A stretch of 64,000 nt of DNA from UBA7359 sp038142205 (GCA_038142205.1 JAYQJO010000001.1:806001-870000), one strand, 5' to 3'. Positions 10,640 through 21,663 are shown, numbered from the stretch's first letter. Translations and numbers: made by a program. Notes: generated from the sequence alone by a model not told the origin.

Positions 10640-11572
10640 CTATACAGGTACGGGAATGTCGGACAAAATGTTTTCTATGATTTGTTCGTTACTATTGCCG
10701 GAAAAGCGACTTTGTGAATTCATCATAATGCGATGTGAAATAACCGGCACGGCAATTTCCTGAATATGATCAGGCGTAACATAGTCGAGCCCATCAAATA
10801 ATGCTAAAGCCTGTGCCGTCTTCATTAATGAGATGGATGCTCTTGGACTCGCGCCATTGATAATGCCTTCTGCTTTTCGCGTTGCTCGTACAATACTGAC
10901 CATGTAATGTTTTACTTCATCACTGATGTTTACTTTACTGACTTGTTGCTTAAACTGGATAACATCAGCTTTGTTAATACAAGCTTCTAGTGTTTCGATA
11001 GGATGTTGTTCGTTCTGATTATCTAAAATGGCAATTTCTTCTTTTTCATCAACATAACCCAAACCAAAACGCATGGCAAAACGATCCATTTGCGCTTCCG
11101 GTAGTGGGTAAGTACCGTGATATTCAACCGGGTTTTGTGTCGCGATAACAAAAAATAATTCATCAAGTTGGTATTGATTACGTTCAATACTGACCTGACG
11201 TTCGCCCATCGCTTCGAGCAGTGCTGATTGTGTTCGCGGCGAAGCACGATTGATTTCATCGGCAAGTAATATATTGCTGAATATCGGGCCTTGGTGAAAT
11301 TCAAACTCTTGATCACGTTGGTTAAATATCGACACACCAAGAATATCAGTGGGTAACAAGTCTGGTGTAAACTGTATACGCTGGAATTCTACATTTATAG
11401 ACTTGGCCAAAGCTTTTGCTAATGTCGTTTTACCTGTGCCAGGTACATCTTCAAGTAAGATATGTCCATTACTGAAAAATGCGGCGAGTAGCTTACGTAT
11501 TGCATCCGACTGCCCCTGTATGACTTTTTCAATATTGGCAGAGAGTTTTTGATATATTTCGGCGTCTGGCAT
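10640..11572 (-). CDS. MoxR-family AAA+ ATPase
   Basis: 310 residues, the normal length. Walker A is GTGKTT (residues 45-50), Walker B is LLADEINRA, and sensor 1 sits in IATQNP, all typical of MoxR proteins. It is a cytoplasmic chaperone-like ATPase thought to load cofactors or remodel partners for the DUF58 and transglutaminase proteins encoded downstream. It leads a leftward operon; its start lies 63 bases from the divergent nitroreductase start, so the two share a promoter region. Frame intact although tgpA is broken. Confidence 0.92.
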   Translation of the reverse strand: MPDAEIYQKLSANIEKVIQGQSDAIRKLLAAFFSNGHILLEDVPGTGKTTLAKALAKSINVEFQRIQFTPDLLPTDILGVSIFNQRDQEFEFHQGPIFSNILLADEINRASPRTQSALLEAMGERQVSIERNQYQLDELFFVIATQNPVEYHGTYPLPEAQMDRFAMRFGLGYVDEKEEIAILDNQNEQHPIETLEACINKADVIQFKQQVSKVNISDEVKHYMVSIVRATRKAEGIINGASPRASISLMKTAQALALFDGLDYVTPDHIQEIAVPVISHRIMMNSQSRFSGNSNEQIIENILSDIPVPV

Positions 11573-11635
11573 GGTATATATGAAATAACAGTTTAATTAG
11601 TGAATAAGATTAACAAAACGGGAGTGTTAACACAC

Positions 11636-12238
11636 ATGTTTAGTAAAAAAATTGAGACCAAAGCGACAATACATGATTTGATTGCTTCGCGTTGGAGTGG
11701 TTGTGCTTATGATCCAGATAAATTTGTTTCTCAGGAAGATATTATTTCTTTAATTGAGGCTGCGCGTTGGGCGCCTTCTTGTTATGGCGACCAACCATGG
11801 CGATTTATAGTGTTTGATAAAGCAACTAACGACGCAGCATGGCAACAAGCCGTTGACTGCCTTGTTGAAGGAAACCGAGTCTGGGCTGAACGCGCACCAT
11901 TATTATTCTTGTCTGTTGCTGATTCTGTCTTATCTAAAAATGGCAAACCAAACCGTTTTGGACAATATGATACGGGCATGGCAACAGAAAACTTATGTTT
12001 ACAAGCAGCAGCTTTGGGTTTAATGGTGCATCAAATGGGTGGCTTTGATGATAATAAAGCCAGAGATGTTTTTTCTATTCCTGAACAATTTACTCCTATG
12101 GCGATGATGGCGGTTGGTTTTCAATTAGCTGAAGATAAGATCCCAGAAGACATGAAAGGAAGAGAATATGGAGAACGTGCCAGAAACCCATTGGGCGATA
12201 ACTTCTTTGACGGTAGCTGGCAAAAACCAATCGTTTAA
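11636..12238 (+). CDS. Nitroreductase-family protein
   Basis: FMN-dependent oxidoreductase of the nitroreductase superfamily, about 200 residues. The N-terminal family pattern is clear (IASRWSG, then AARWAPSCYGDQPWRF), followed by a helix with ENLCLQAAALGL and a late GF loop. Members reduce nitroaromatics, quinones or related substrates with NAD(P)H; the substrate cannot be told here. I chose the ATG at 11636 because GGGAGTG lies 9 bases before it; an in-frame GTG at 11600 would add 12 residues. It precedes the MATE pump by 26 bases. Confidence 0.85.
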   Translation: MFSKKIETKATIHDLIASRWSGCAYDPDKFVSQEDIISLIEAARWAPSCYGDQPWRFIVFDKATNDAAWQQAVDCLVEGNRVWAERAPLLFLSVADSVLSKNGKPNRFGQYDTGMATENLCLQAAALGLMVHQMGGFDDNKARDVFSIPEQFTPMAMMAVGFQLAEDKIPEDMKGREYGERARNPLGDNFFDGSWQKPIV

Positions 12239-12264
12239 AGACTCTTTTAGATTTTTATAAATTC

Positions 12265-13602
12265 ATGACTGATATAAAAAACCAGCATAAAGCGTTCTGG
12301 CTGCTTGCCGGCCCGATGATTGTAGGCAATATTAGCCTTGCCTTATTAGGTTTGGTTGATACTGCTGTTGTTGGTCATTTAGATACAGCAGTTTATCTTG
12401 GTGGCGTTGCTGTCGGCACTGTCATTTTTGATTTTCTTTACTGGGGCATGGGTTTTTTACGCATGGGCACGACCGGTATTGTTGCCCAAGCATTGGGTAA
12501 AGAAGATGCGACTGAAGTTCGTACTGTTTTAATGCAATCAGTATTGGTCGGCGTCAGTATTGCGTTAATCATATTGCTATTTCAACAGCCCATCTTTTCT
12601 ATTGGTCTTTCATTTCTTGAAGGTAGTCCTGAAGTAAAACATTACGCCATGGTCTACTGTCAATGGATGATCTGGGGTATGCCAGCATTAATGGTCTTGT
12701 TCTCAGTCTATGGCTGGTTGCTAGGAACACAGAACGCTATGGCTGTTTTAAAAGTCGGTGTTTTTGTAAATATCATTAATATCGTTCTTGATATTGTGTT
12801 TTTTCTTTACATGGATATGGATGTCCGCGGCGTCGCATTAGCAACAGTTATCTCTCAATACTGTGGCGTAGTCATTTCTTTTTTTATAGTCAGGAAACAA
12901 TTATTAAAACAAGGCGGCGAGTGGGTAGTTAATAAAATACTTAATATAGAAAAGATAAAACGCTTTCTCAGTTTGAATCACGATATATTCATACGAACAA
13001 TATGTTTGATCTTTGTCTTTGCTTTTTTTACGCGTGAAAGTGCTACGTATGGTGATAATGTTCTAGCCGCAAATTCAATCTTATTAAAGTTTTATTTATT
13101 AATGGCTTTAGCATTAGACGGCTTTAATCACGCAGCAGAAGCATTAGTCGGAAAAGCTGTCGGACAAGAAGACAGAAAATTATTTAATTATTCTGTGTCG
13201 TTAACATTAAAGTGGTCATTTGTATTTGGCTTGTTTTTTACTTTGCTCTATTGGTTAACAGGAGAGGGTATGATTAACTTATTAACTGATCTTGCCAATG
13301 TTCGTGAATCATCTTTAATTTATTTACCATGGATGATTGCCTTGCCGTTAATTTCAGTCTGGTGTTTTTTGTTAGATGGTGTTTTTATTGGCGCAACACG
13401 TGGCAAGGAAATGCGAAACTCTATGCTGGTTTGCACTTTCGTTTTCTTTTTACCCGCATGGTATTTATTTCAATTTATGGGCAATCATGGTTTGTGGCTG
13501 GCGTTTACTTTATTTATTGCCGTACGCGGCGTTAGTCTGGGAATGTACTATTATCTAATAGAAAAAGATGAGGGTTTTGTTGGTGTTCCAAAAGTAAGTT
13601 AA
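12265..13602 (+). CDS. MATE-family efflux transporter, DinF-like
   Basis: 445 residues with about 12 membrane segments in two similar halves, matching the MATE fold. The first helix reads GPMIVGNISLALLGLVDTAVVGHL, with the family Asp and the GHL motif; a GTxGIVAQALG segment follows. DinF-type members export drugs or toxic metabolites by Na+ or H+ exchange, and this is closest to DinF by pattern. It follows the nitroreductase gene by 26 bases and precedes the next gene by only 2, so they may be co-transcribed. The substrate is unknown. Confidence 0.87.
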   Translation: MTDIKNQHKAFWLLAGPMIVGNISLALLGLVDTAVVGHLDTAVYLGGVAVGTVIFDFLYWGMGFLRMGTTGIVAQALGKEDATEVRTVLMQSVLVGVSIALIILLFQQPIFSIGLSFLEGSPEVKHYAMVYCQWMIWGMPALMVLFSVYGWLLGTQNAMAVLKVGVFVNIINIVLDIVFFLYMDMDVRGVALATVISQYCGVVISFFIVRKQLLKQGGEWVVNKILNIEKIKRFLSLNHDIFIRTICLIFVFAFFTRESATYGDNVLAANSILLKFYLLMALALDGFNHAAEALVGKAVGQEDRKLFNYSVSLTLKWSFVFGLFFTLLYWLTGEGMINLLTDLANVRESSLIYLPWMIALPLISVWCFLLDGVFIGATRGKEMRNSMLVCTFVFFLPAWYLFQFMGNHGLWLAFTLFIAVRGVSLGMYYYLIEKDEGFVGVPKVS

Positions 13603-13604
13603 TT

Positions 13605-14228
13605 ATGAAAAATATATTTATTCTTACTGTTATCTGTGTCGCGGGTTATTTTATACAAAAACCTAAAGAATACGCGGATGTTAATCTCGATAAATCCGGT
13701 TATAGCTTTCCTTATAAAAGCAGCTTGTCTATAAATAAAGAACCCATTCAAAAAGATTTTAAAAAAGAGTTAACGCCAGTAAAGATGGGTGATTATTATG
13801 TAACCCCAATCGCTGAGTTTCAGGTTGCAGCCAGAGTATTGGCCGCAAAACATTACAGTATTGATCGTGAAGCAGATTTATCTCCGGTTGATCTGGCATT
13901 AGGCTGGGGGCCAATGGCGAAAGATTCTGTTTTAAATGCCTTGGATATTAAACAGCGCAATCGATTTTATTTCTGGCGGACAGAAAGTTTTCCTATTCCA
14001 AGAAAAGAAATAGAAACAAACAGTGCCAATATGCACTTTATTCCTTCAACTAAGGCTGTAGGTGATAAGTTGAAGCAGGTTGATAAAGACGACAAAATAA
14101 AATTTAAAGGTTATCTGGTTAGAATAGAAGCAACTGATGGCTGGCGCTGGACGAGTTCAACAACGCGTAGTGATACTGGTGGCGGTGCTTGTGAAGTTAT
14201 CTTGGTGGATGATATTAGTCTGCTTTAA
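13605..14228 (+). CDS. Conserved hypothetical exported protein
   Basis: 207 residues beginning with a short hydrophobic segment (about residues 3-16), a signal peptide or anchor. The conserved-looking core contains ARVLAAKHY, DLSPVDLALGWGPM and a WRWTSSTTR.D stretch followed by GGGACE, a pattern I have met in uncharacterised gammaproteobacterial proteins without assigned role. The start is 2 bases after the MATE stop, so translation may be coupled. No catalytic motif is evident. Confidence 0.6.
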   Translation: MKNIFILTVICVAGYFIQKPKEYADVNLDKSGYSFPYKSSLSINKEPIQKDFKKELTPVKMGDYYVTPIAEFQVAARVLAAKHYSIDREADLSPVDLALGWGPMAKDSVLNALDIKQRNRFYFWRTESFPIPRKEIETNSANMHFIPSTKAVGDKLKQVDKDDKIKFKGYLVRIEATDGWRWTSSTTRSDTGGGACEVILVDDISLL

Positions 14229-14236
14229 CTTTAGTA

Positions 14237-14653
14237 TTAATGATCTTCGTTTTTTTGTGTATTACGAGTAAAGCTAATGATTTTTCTTCTGTCGCGTTTA
14301 GTCGGTCTGCCAATTGTTTTGGGATAAGACGCATTTTCAGCTTTAATCTGTTGCGATAATAACTCTCTCGCCTGGATACTTTCTGCGTCTTCTAGATAAA
14401 GCTCGGCAGCTAATGTGGCGGAAAGACGATTGTTTGTCAGCTTTAAAATCCTTATTGAATATTGAAAAGGCGTTTTTTTTATCTGGACGTTATCGCCGAC
14501 ACGAATACTTTTTGCTGCTTTAACCGGTTGATCGTTTACTCTGATTTTATTTCCTTTAATTGCTGCAGCAGCCAAAGCCCGTGTTTTATAAAAACGCACG
14601 CACCAGAGCCATTTGTCTAAACGGACTGTATCTAAAGGTTCATTTCTAGCCAA
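14237..14653 (-). CDS. hslR: Ribosome-associated heat shock protein Hsp15 (S4 domain)
   Basis: 138 residues, close to the 133 of E. coli Hsp15. An S4 RNA-binding domain covers residues 9-70 (VRLDKWLWCVRFYKTRALA, then GNKIRVNDQPVK), followed by a basic tail. Hsp15 binds free 50S subunits carrying a nascent chain with tRNA and helps recycle them. It converges on the upstream gene with 8 bases between the stops and diverges from moaB. Confidence 0.92.
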   Translation of the reverse strand: MARNEPLDTVRLDKWLWCVRFYKTRALAAAAIKGNKIRVNDQPVKAAKSIRVGDNVQIKKTPFQYSIRILKLTNNRLSATLAAELYLEDAESIQARELLSQQIKAENASYPKTIGRPTKRDRRKIISFTRNTQKNEDH

Positions 14654-14702
14654 CAGAAGTTTCCTGATTTATCATTACATATAACTTAAGAGTACAAACA
14701 TT

Positions 14703-15233
14703 ATGACCGAAAATAAAACTGAAAGAGAATTTATTCCATTAAACATCTGTGTTTTGACAGTTTCTGATTCCAGAACAGAAGAGACAGATAAATCAGGCGC
14801 ACGTCTTATCGATTTACTGGAGTTACAAGGTCACGAATTATTCGAGAAAGTAATTGTGCCTGATGATATTTACCAAATTCGTTCACAAATTTCACAGTGG
14901 ATTGCCAATGAAGAAGTGCAGGTTGTCTTAACAACAGGTGGAACGGGTGTAACAGGGAGAGATGGAACGCCAGAAGCAGTGAGCGTGTTGTTCGATAAAA
15001 CGATAGATGGCTTTGGCGAAACCTTTCGTGCGATATCTTATGAACAAATAAAAACATCGACTATGCAGTCGCGTGCTATTGCCGGTGTCGCAAATGGGAC
15101 TTATATATTTTGTATGCCTGGCTCTATGGGGGCATGTGTTACTGCTTGGGATGAATTAATCCGACTGCAACTGGATTACAGAACAAGGCCCTGTAATTTG
15201 GTTGAGTTGATGCCTCGTCTAAGAGAAAAATAA
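14703..15233 (+). CDS. moaB: Molybdopterin adenylyltransferase-like MoaB
   Basis: 176 residues of the MoaB/MogA/MoeA fold, which binds molybdopterin and adenylates it. Visible motifs are LTVSDSR near the start, TTGGTGVTGRDGTPEAV (the pterin-binding loop, about residues 79-95) and the late MPGSMGA loop. Length agrees with E. coli MoaB (170). It stands alone: no other molybdenum cofactor gene is nearby. The 95 bases after it hold no clear terminator. Confidence 0.93.
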   Translation: MTENKTEREFIPLNICVLTVSDSRTEETDKSGARLIDLLELQGHELFEKVIVPDDIYQIRSQISQWIANEEVQVVLTTGGTGVTGRDGTPEAVSVLFDKTIDGFGETFRAISYEQIKTSTMQSRAIAGVANGTYIFCMPGSMGACVTAWDELIRLQLDYRTRPCNLVELMPRLREK

Positions 15234-15328
15234 ATATCATTACACAATTGTTCTTTTATCCTCTGACGTCACCGCCTAAAGTGCCTAGTCAGTGAATAAA
15301 AGCCCTGCTCGTGAAATGATATTTAGCA

Positions 15329-16320
15329 TTAATTAATATTTAAACTGGGAATTTCAAAGTAAATTAACAATGATCTTTGAAAAATATTTTCATTATCGTC
15401 ACTGATCATAAAGAAACGATTATCTTTGTGCCATGAAATACCTTCAAAGTTTTCATTGAATCCATCCTGCGGATTCAGCTTAACTAAACGTTGTTGCTCA
15501 AGTGAGTCGTTATTTAGTGTTATTAAATGAATAATGTTGGTAACGCCTGCAAATACTCCAGGAAAGATTCTTTCAAGCGCAACAGCTGATTATTAGGCAG
15601 TGTGGTTAGTCCTACTAATGAGCTGTATTTTTTACTTTCACTGCTAAATAACCACTCTTTGTCATTCAAATTATGCAAAGATAAGGAATCGTTCTTGTCT
15701 AGCGCCCGTTCAGGGCCGGTGATAATTTTAAATTTTTTATGAAGTGTAATGGCTTCCATGCTTTTATTTTCACTTTCATAGTTTTTTATATCATTTAACT
15801 CATTATTAATTTTTTCTTGGGATAAGAACTTCCCGCTCGTTGTATAACGTAAGATGCGCGGTATGCGTTCAAAACTAATTAATAACTCTGTGTCGTTATA
15901 ACGATTATTGTTTGAATTGATTAAAGCCAGGCCCTCACTATCGCTGGGTTTATACCTTAATGCTTTTCCTTTTTTATCTAAAAGACGGTGGTATGAGATA
16001 AACGATAAGTCTGTTAATTTGTTTTCAACAAATACAGGTTTGGCATGAACGATAAAACCTCTGTCTGAAAGCAATATCAAAGACTGTTCATCATTGTCCC
16101 AGGCGATTCCTGAAAACTCCATCAAGCGCTGATCGGGTGATACGGCTGACTTTAATTGCAAAGCACCGAGTAAATTAAAGCTTTTTTTCTGTAGATTTTC
16201 TATTTGGAACGGCGTGATGTGAAACGGGTGAGCAATAGATTGCCCCGCTGTTGTATAGCCGGAATAGAATAAGCATATAAAAAATATGGTTTTTATGCGC
16301 AAATACTTGAATAAAATCAT
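15329..16320 (-). pseudogene. Exported esterase-like (phytase-type) protein, frameshifted
   Basis: Leftward gene with a signal peptide (residues 1-25, ending near TTAG) and the esterase-like beta-propeller pattern: LMEFSGIAWD, LLSDRGFIVHA, SDSEGLALI, ELLISFERIPRI. The frame closes at 15523, but the family C-terminus continues in another frame: GVFAGVTNI, then NFEGISWHKD and MISDDN, to a TAA at 15329-15331. The join is at 15561-15562, where the coding strand has CC and CCC would hold the frame. With one base restored the protein has 330 residues. The family covers exported proteins of poorly known enzyme activity. Either a pseudogene or a one-base consensus error. Confidence 0.8.
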
Positions 16321-16398
16321 ATAATGCCGTGAATTTTTTAGAAATTTATAGTCAAAATCAAAATATTATAATAAAAGCTGTCTGAAAATAGGGATTAT

Positions 16399-17448
16399 AT
16401 GCAACATAAGTTTAATAAGTTCTTTCTACTCTTATTATTTGGTTTTTCCCAGTCACTTTTTGCAGGCGGCATGCCACCTGCTGTGGTTCAAGTCAAAGAT
16501 GCGGTCAATATTGAAATAGCACCGTTTATCTGGGTCCCGGGTACAGTAATCGGACGTTTTGATTCTAAAGTAGCCGCTGAAGTTGATGGTCTTTTAAAAA
16601 GTGTACTCGATGTTGGCGACCGAGTTGAGGAAAATGACGTCATCGCGAAAATTGACGATTTGAAATATCAACTTGCCCTGAATGAAATTAATGCTGAAAT
16701 TAAGCCGATAGAAACAATGGTGGCGTTTCATACAAAAGAAGCCGAAAGATTAAGCAAACTGGCAAAACAAAATAATGCAGCAAAAAATCAATTAGATGAA
16801 ACGCAGGCAAATCGTGATGAAGCCCTGGCAAAAATTAAAGTCGTGCGTGCCAAACTTGCAGTTGCCCGGGATGAATTAAAGAAAACAACGGTTCGCGCTC
16901 CTTTTTCAGGTGTGATTACAGAGCGCTACAAAATGACAGGAGAGCGTGTTGACTCAGGCTCGCAAATTGTTCGTTTGATTAATACAGAGAAATTGGAAAT
17001 CCAGGCACGCGTACCACAAAAGTCAATTCAATTTATTAAAGTGGGCGATACATTATCAGTTAAAGGCCCTTCTGCTGATATTAAAGGTGTTGTTCGGGCA
17101 GTCATTCCTGTTGGGGATGATGTTTCTCGCTTATTCGAAATTCGTATTGAGTTTGATAAACAGGAATGGTCAGCAGGAACAGCCGTGCAACTTGCCAGTC
17201 CGGTTAACAATCAGCAAAACGTGCTTGCTGTACCACGTGATGCACTGGTGATAAGGCAATCCGGCGTTGTTATCTATCGAATCAATGATGAAAACATNTC
17301 TGAAGTTATACCTGTAAAAACTGGCATAGCGAATACAACGCATATACAAGTCATGGGTAATGTAAACGAAAACGATAAAATCGTAATACGTGGTAATGAA
17401 CGCTTGCGTCCCGGGCAGAAAGTTAAAGTCATGGGTGGTTCGAACTAG
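16399..17448 (+). CDS. RND efflux periplasmic adaptor (membrane fusion protein)
   Basis: 349 residues with an N-terminal signal segment (residues 1-22), a biotinyl-lipoyl-like half (DGLLKSVLDVGDRVEENDVIAKID), an alpha-helical hairpin (about 85-150), the matching half (VRAPFSGVIT) and a beta-barrel/MacA-like end. It bridges the inner-membrane RND pump and an outer-membrane channel; no channel gene is nearby. One ambiguous base at 17298 makes one codon ATN (Ile or Met), so the product is essentially defined. The permease gene starts 2 bases after its stop, a tight two-gene unit. Confidence 0.92.
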   Translation: MQHKFNKFFLLLLFGFSQSLFAGGMPPAVVQVKDAVNIEIAPFIWVPGTVIGRFDSKVAAEVDGLLKSVLDVGDRVEENDVIAKIDDLKYQLALNEINAEIKPIETMVAFHTKEAERLSKLAKQNNAAKNQLDETQANRDEALAKIKVVRAKLAVARDELKKTTVRAPFSGVITERYKMTGERVDSGSQIVRLINTEKLEIQARVPQKSIQFIKVGDTLSVKGPSADIKGVVRAVIPVGDDVSRLFEIRIEFDKQEWSAGTAVQLASPVNNQQNVLAVPRDALVIRQSGVVIYRINDENXSEVIPVKTGIANTTHIQVMGNVNENDKIVIRGNERLRPGQKVKVMGGSN

Positions 17449-17449
17449 T

Positions 17450-20400
17450 GTGAATATTACGCGTTCTTGTCTGGATAATCCGGTAGCGTTACTTGTTGCG
17501 ATTATTCTCGTTCTTATATTTGGTTCTATCAGCCTTTCCCGATTACCTATCCAACTTACTCCCGAGCTTGAAGAGCCTGAAATAACCGTTACAACAAGCT
17601 GGCGCGCAGCGGCGCCTAATGAAGTCGAAGCTGAAATTGTTGAGCCGCAGGAAGACGTGTTGAGAGGTTTACCTGGTTTAACGGAAATACGTGCGACTGC
17701 ACACGAAGGCCGTAGTGAAATTAACTTAACCTTTGCTGTTGAAACCGACATGCGTCGTGCTTTGGTTGAAGTGATGAATCGTTTGAATCAGGTGACAGAT
17801 TATCCTGATGATGCTGACGAACCTTCAATCAGTTCTGTCGGGCAGGATGCGCGTGCGATCGGTTGGTTTATTATTAAAACAACGGAAGGAAATGAACGCC
17901 CGATAGAGTCTTATAAGGATTACATAGAAGAAGTTGTTCAATCTCGTTTTGAGCGTGTTCCCGGTGTCGCTCGTTCTGAAATATACGGTGGTAGTGATAA
18001 GGAATTAAGAATTACATTTGATCCTTATAAAGTTGCTAATTTAGGCATAGAGCTGAGTAATATAATGAGACTGGCAGGAACCAGTAAAGATATTTCGGCT
18101 GGCTTGGCGGATGTGGGTAAACGTGAATATAGTATTCGTTTTGCTGGGAAATACGCTGCAACTGATTTAGGTGAAATGATTCTGGAGTGGCGTGATGGGT
18201 TTCCGATATATCTTCGCGATGTCGCAACTATAGAAGAACGTTTATCGGATAAAAATAGTTTTGTTTTAACAAAAGGCTCAACATCAATAGCTGTTAATGC
18301 GCAACGTGAAACAGGTGTTAATGTACTACGCGTCATGGATGGACTGCATCAGGCAGTGGGTGAACTTAATGAAGGGCCGTTAAAAAGAGCGGGCTTATCA
18401 ATGGAGCAGGTCTACGATGAAACGTTGTATATTCATCGTTCTATTGAAATGTTGCGCAATAATCTGGGCTTGGGTATTACCTTGGCTATTGTTGTTTTAT
18501 TTCTATTCTTATTGAAGTTTCCGGCAACACTTATTGTCGCGGCATCTATACCCATTTGTTTAATAGCCAGTTTTAGTGTCATGGATTTAACAGCGCGCAC
18601 AGTTAATATTATTTCATTGGCAGGTCTGGCTTTTGCAGTTGGTATGGTGCTCGATGCTTCTATTGTTGTGTTGGAAAACATCGTGCGCTTAAGGGAAAAA
18701 GGTTTGTCTGCAGATGATGCTTCGATACAAGGCACATCACAGGTTTGGGGAGCATTAATCGCATCAACAGTCACGACGATTGCCATTTTTTTACCAATTG
18801 TATTTTTAAAAGATGAAGTAGGGCAATTATTTTCTGACTTGGCTATTACTATCACTGCTGCAATAGCCATTTCATTAATTACTGCTATTACCGTTGTGCC
18901 AACGGCAGCTAAACTTTTTTTGCCAGGAAAAGTTTTATCGATCCCTATAGCAAACTTTGGGAAACATTATCAAAACTTATAATGACATTAACGGATACCT
19001 GGCTCCGCCGGACAATATGGATTGTTATTTTGATCTCAATCCCTATAGCGGTGATGTATCTTCTAAAGCCAAAAGCGGATTATCTTCCTGATGGAAATCA
19101 AAACCTTGCGTTTGCTTTTATTTTGCCGCCTCCCGGTGCCAATATTCATACGATTGAATAAGAAATGGGACAGATTGTTGCGAGCCGTATGCAACCACAT
19201 GTTGAAGAGAAGAAAGAGCCATATGTTAAACATTACTTCTTTGTTGCATTTTCTCGCGGCGTTTTTATGGGCGCTAGGGCAAAGTATGATGAAGAGGTGG
19301 CTAAACTTGTTCCTTTAGTTAATTCTGTTGTTCAGGGCTTTCCTGATTCAATTGCGTTTGCGAAGCAATCATCATTATTTCGTGGGTTTGGATCTGGTCG
19401 AACAATCGATATTAATATTCAATCAAAAGATTTACCTGCATTAATGAATAGTGCCTTAAGTGCGTTTGTTTCTATATCGAGCATTTATCCAAAGACTCGT
19501 CCACGTCCAGGGCTGCAACTAGCGCAACCTGAATTAAGATTAATCCCTAATGAGCGACGTATATCAGAAGCCGGTTGGGATCGTTCTATTGTTGCTGCTT
19601 TTTCTCAGACATTAGGAGATGGCCGGTTTATTGGTGATTATTTTAATGGTGAAGAAACGCTTGATATTATTCTCAGAGCAAAACATTGGGATACACCGGA
19701 AGAATTAGCGGCTATTCCCGTTATGACATCTGAAGCCGGCATTTTGCCTTTAAGTGAACTGGTTGATGTCGTGCGCACGGCAGGACCAGAGCAGATCAGA
19801 CGAATTAACAGAAGAAGAACAGTGACGCTTGAGGTTTCCCCTCCACCTAATGTGACGCTGGAAGAAGCGTTAAATATTATTAAGACGGATATAGAACCGC
19901 AAATACTAGAACAATTACCGGAAGACGGTGATATTCAATATGGTGGTACGGCAGATAAATTAACGACAGCTTTAAATAACCTGTTTGGTAGCTTTTTATT
20001 AGCAATTACGATTCTGTATTTATTAATGAGCGCCTTGTTCCGATCTTTTCGAGATAGTTTATTAGTTATGTTATCAATACCTCTGGCAACTTTTGGCGGT
20101 GTTTTAGCCTTGTATTTAATTAATCTTGTGAGTTTTCAGTCTATGGATTTATTAACCATGATTGGTTTTATTATCTTACTCGGGTTAGTGGTGAATAATG
20201 CTATTTTATTGGTGCATCAGGCACGTGCTGCAGAAAGAGAAGGGTATTCAAGAAAAGAGGCAGTGGAACAAGCTGTTTCATTGAGGTTACGACCTATTAT
20301 GATGAGTACGATGACAAGTATATTTGGTATGTTGCCGCTACTATTGGTGCCGGGTGCCGGTACAGAGTTGTATAGAGGGCTTGCCGGCGTGATTGTTGGC

Positions 20401-20487
20401 GGTATGATGGTCAGCACATTTTTTACTTTAATATTATTACCTAGCCTATTACGTATTGGCGAAGGCAAAAGACCTGCTACTATATAA
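17450..20487 (+). pseudogene. RND efflux permease (HAE/AcrB-like), frameshift plus in-frame stop
   Basis: Inner-membrane RND pump of about 1012 residues. I take the GTG at 17450, directly after the adaptor stop; it gives MNITRSCLDNPVALLVAIILV, the usual first helix. The first part runs to 18982 and includes GLAFAVGMVLDASIVVLENI (helix 4 with the proton-relay Asp). The frame is lost at 18928-18931, where AAAA is read and five A would fit; the correct frame then gives DPYSKLWETL and DYLPDGN before a TAA at 19159-19161 (IE-stop-EMG, probably CAA once). The C-terminal half (19165-20487) includes GLVVNNAILLV. Two independent lesions make a real pseudogene more likely here than for the single-lesion genes. 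Confidence 0.9.
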
Positions 20488-20490
20488 AGC

Positions 20491-21593
20491 ATGAAGATAA
20501 GTTCTAAACTAAGTTTAGCTACAGTATTGATCCTCGCGAGCATTTCTAATGCACACGCCAATCGTTATGAACTGAGTAGCACAGGCGATACTGTTCTTGG
20601 TGAGATAAAAACAGTATTTGCAGAAGAACGCGACACGTTGCTTGATATTGGTCGTCGACATGGCTTTGGATATCAGGATATGAAGTTAGTAAATTCCGGT
20701 GTTGATACCTGGCTGCCAGGAGATGGAAAAGAAATAATCTTGCCGGCAAAATTTATCTTACCTGTTGCTCCAAAAGAAGGCATTGTTTTAAATGTGCCGG
20801 AAATGAGGTTGTACTATTATTTGCCAAAGCAAAAGGGTAAGCCTCAGGAAGTGATTACGCATCCTTTAGGCGTAGGACGTGAAGGTTGGAATACGCCTTA
20901 TATGAAAACCTATATTTCCGAAAAAAGAAAAACCCTAACTGGTATCCTCCTGAGTCTATTAGAAAAGAGCACGAAGAAGCCGGCGATCCTTTACCGAAAA
21001 TGGTAAAGTCTGGGCCTGATAATCCATTGGGTTACTTTGCCATGCGTCTAGGTAGACCTGATTACTTAATACATGGTACTAATAAACCTTATGGATTAGG
21101 TATGCGAGTCAGTCACGGTTGTATCCGATTGTATCCAGAAGATATTGAATCGTTGTTTTCAAAAGTCTCATTAAAAACCCCAGTTAATATTATCAATCAG
21201 CCTTATAAGATTGGTGTTAAAGATAATGTCATTTACCTGGAGGCTCATCCTTTTCTTGCCGAAGATATTGAAAAATTTGAAAACAATTTAACCAGTGTTG
21301 TTGCTGTGATTGTTGAAATATCTAAAGACAGAAACTACGAGCTTGACTGGGAGACGGCGTATAATGCAATTAATAATCCTACTGGCTTACCTATAGCAAT
21401 TGGAATGTTATTACCTAAAGAAACACCTATTCAGGTGGAGACTAATAAACAAGATTCAGAAACATTGAAATTGACAGAAAATGAAGTTGTAACACTTGAA
21501 AATAAGGTGACGAAAAAACTAAATGCTGATTTAAGCCAGGCAGAGAAGTTCAACCTAGAATTACGACTTGATTCTGAGCTTGAGAGCAATTAA
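20491..21593 (+). pseudogene. L,D-transpeptidase (ErfK/YbiS-type YkuD domain), frameshifted
   Basis: Periplasmic enzyme that forms 3-3 peptidoglycan cross-links or attaches Braun-type lipoprotein. Signal peptide at residues 1-23, a LysM-like segment (DTLLDIGRRHGFGYQDM), then the YkuD domain (LNVPEMRLYYY, GVGREGWNTP). The frame breaks at 20928-20932, where five A are present and six would continue into NPNWYPPESIRKE. The downstream frame carries IHGTN and the catalytic SHGCIRLYPEDI. Restored length is 367 residues, normal for ErfK/YbiS. The gene starts 3 bases after the RND stop and converges on an OprI-like lipoprotein gene, its likely substrate. Confidence 0.88.
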
Positions 21594-21636
21594 CCGTTTT
21601 AACTTCTGAACTTATACAATCACACTTCCTGTATGC

Positions 21637-21663
21637 AAAAAGCCCTGATTAACAGGGCTTTTG
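21637..21663. terminator. Bidirectional rho-independent terminator
   Basis: Ten-base perfect inverted repeat AAAAGCCCTG / CAGGGCTTTT (21638-21647 and 21653-21662) with loop ATTAA. The A run on the left and T run on the right make it work on both strands, ending the L,D-transpeptidase transcript and the lipoprotein transcript that converge here. Confidence 0.9.
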
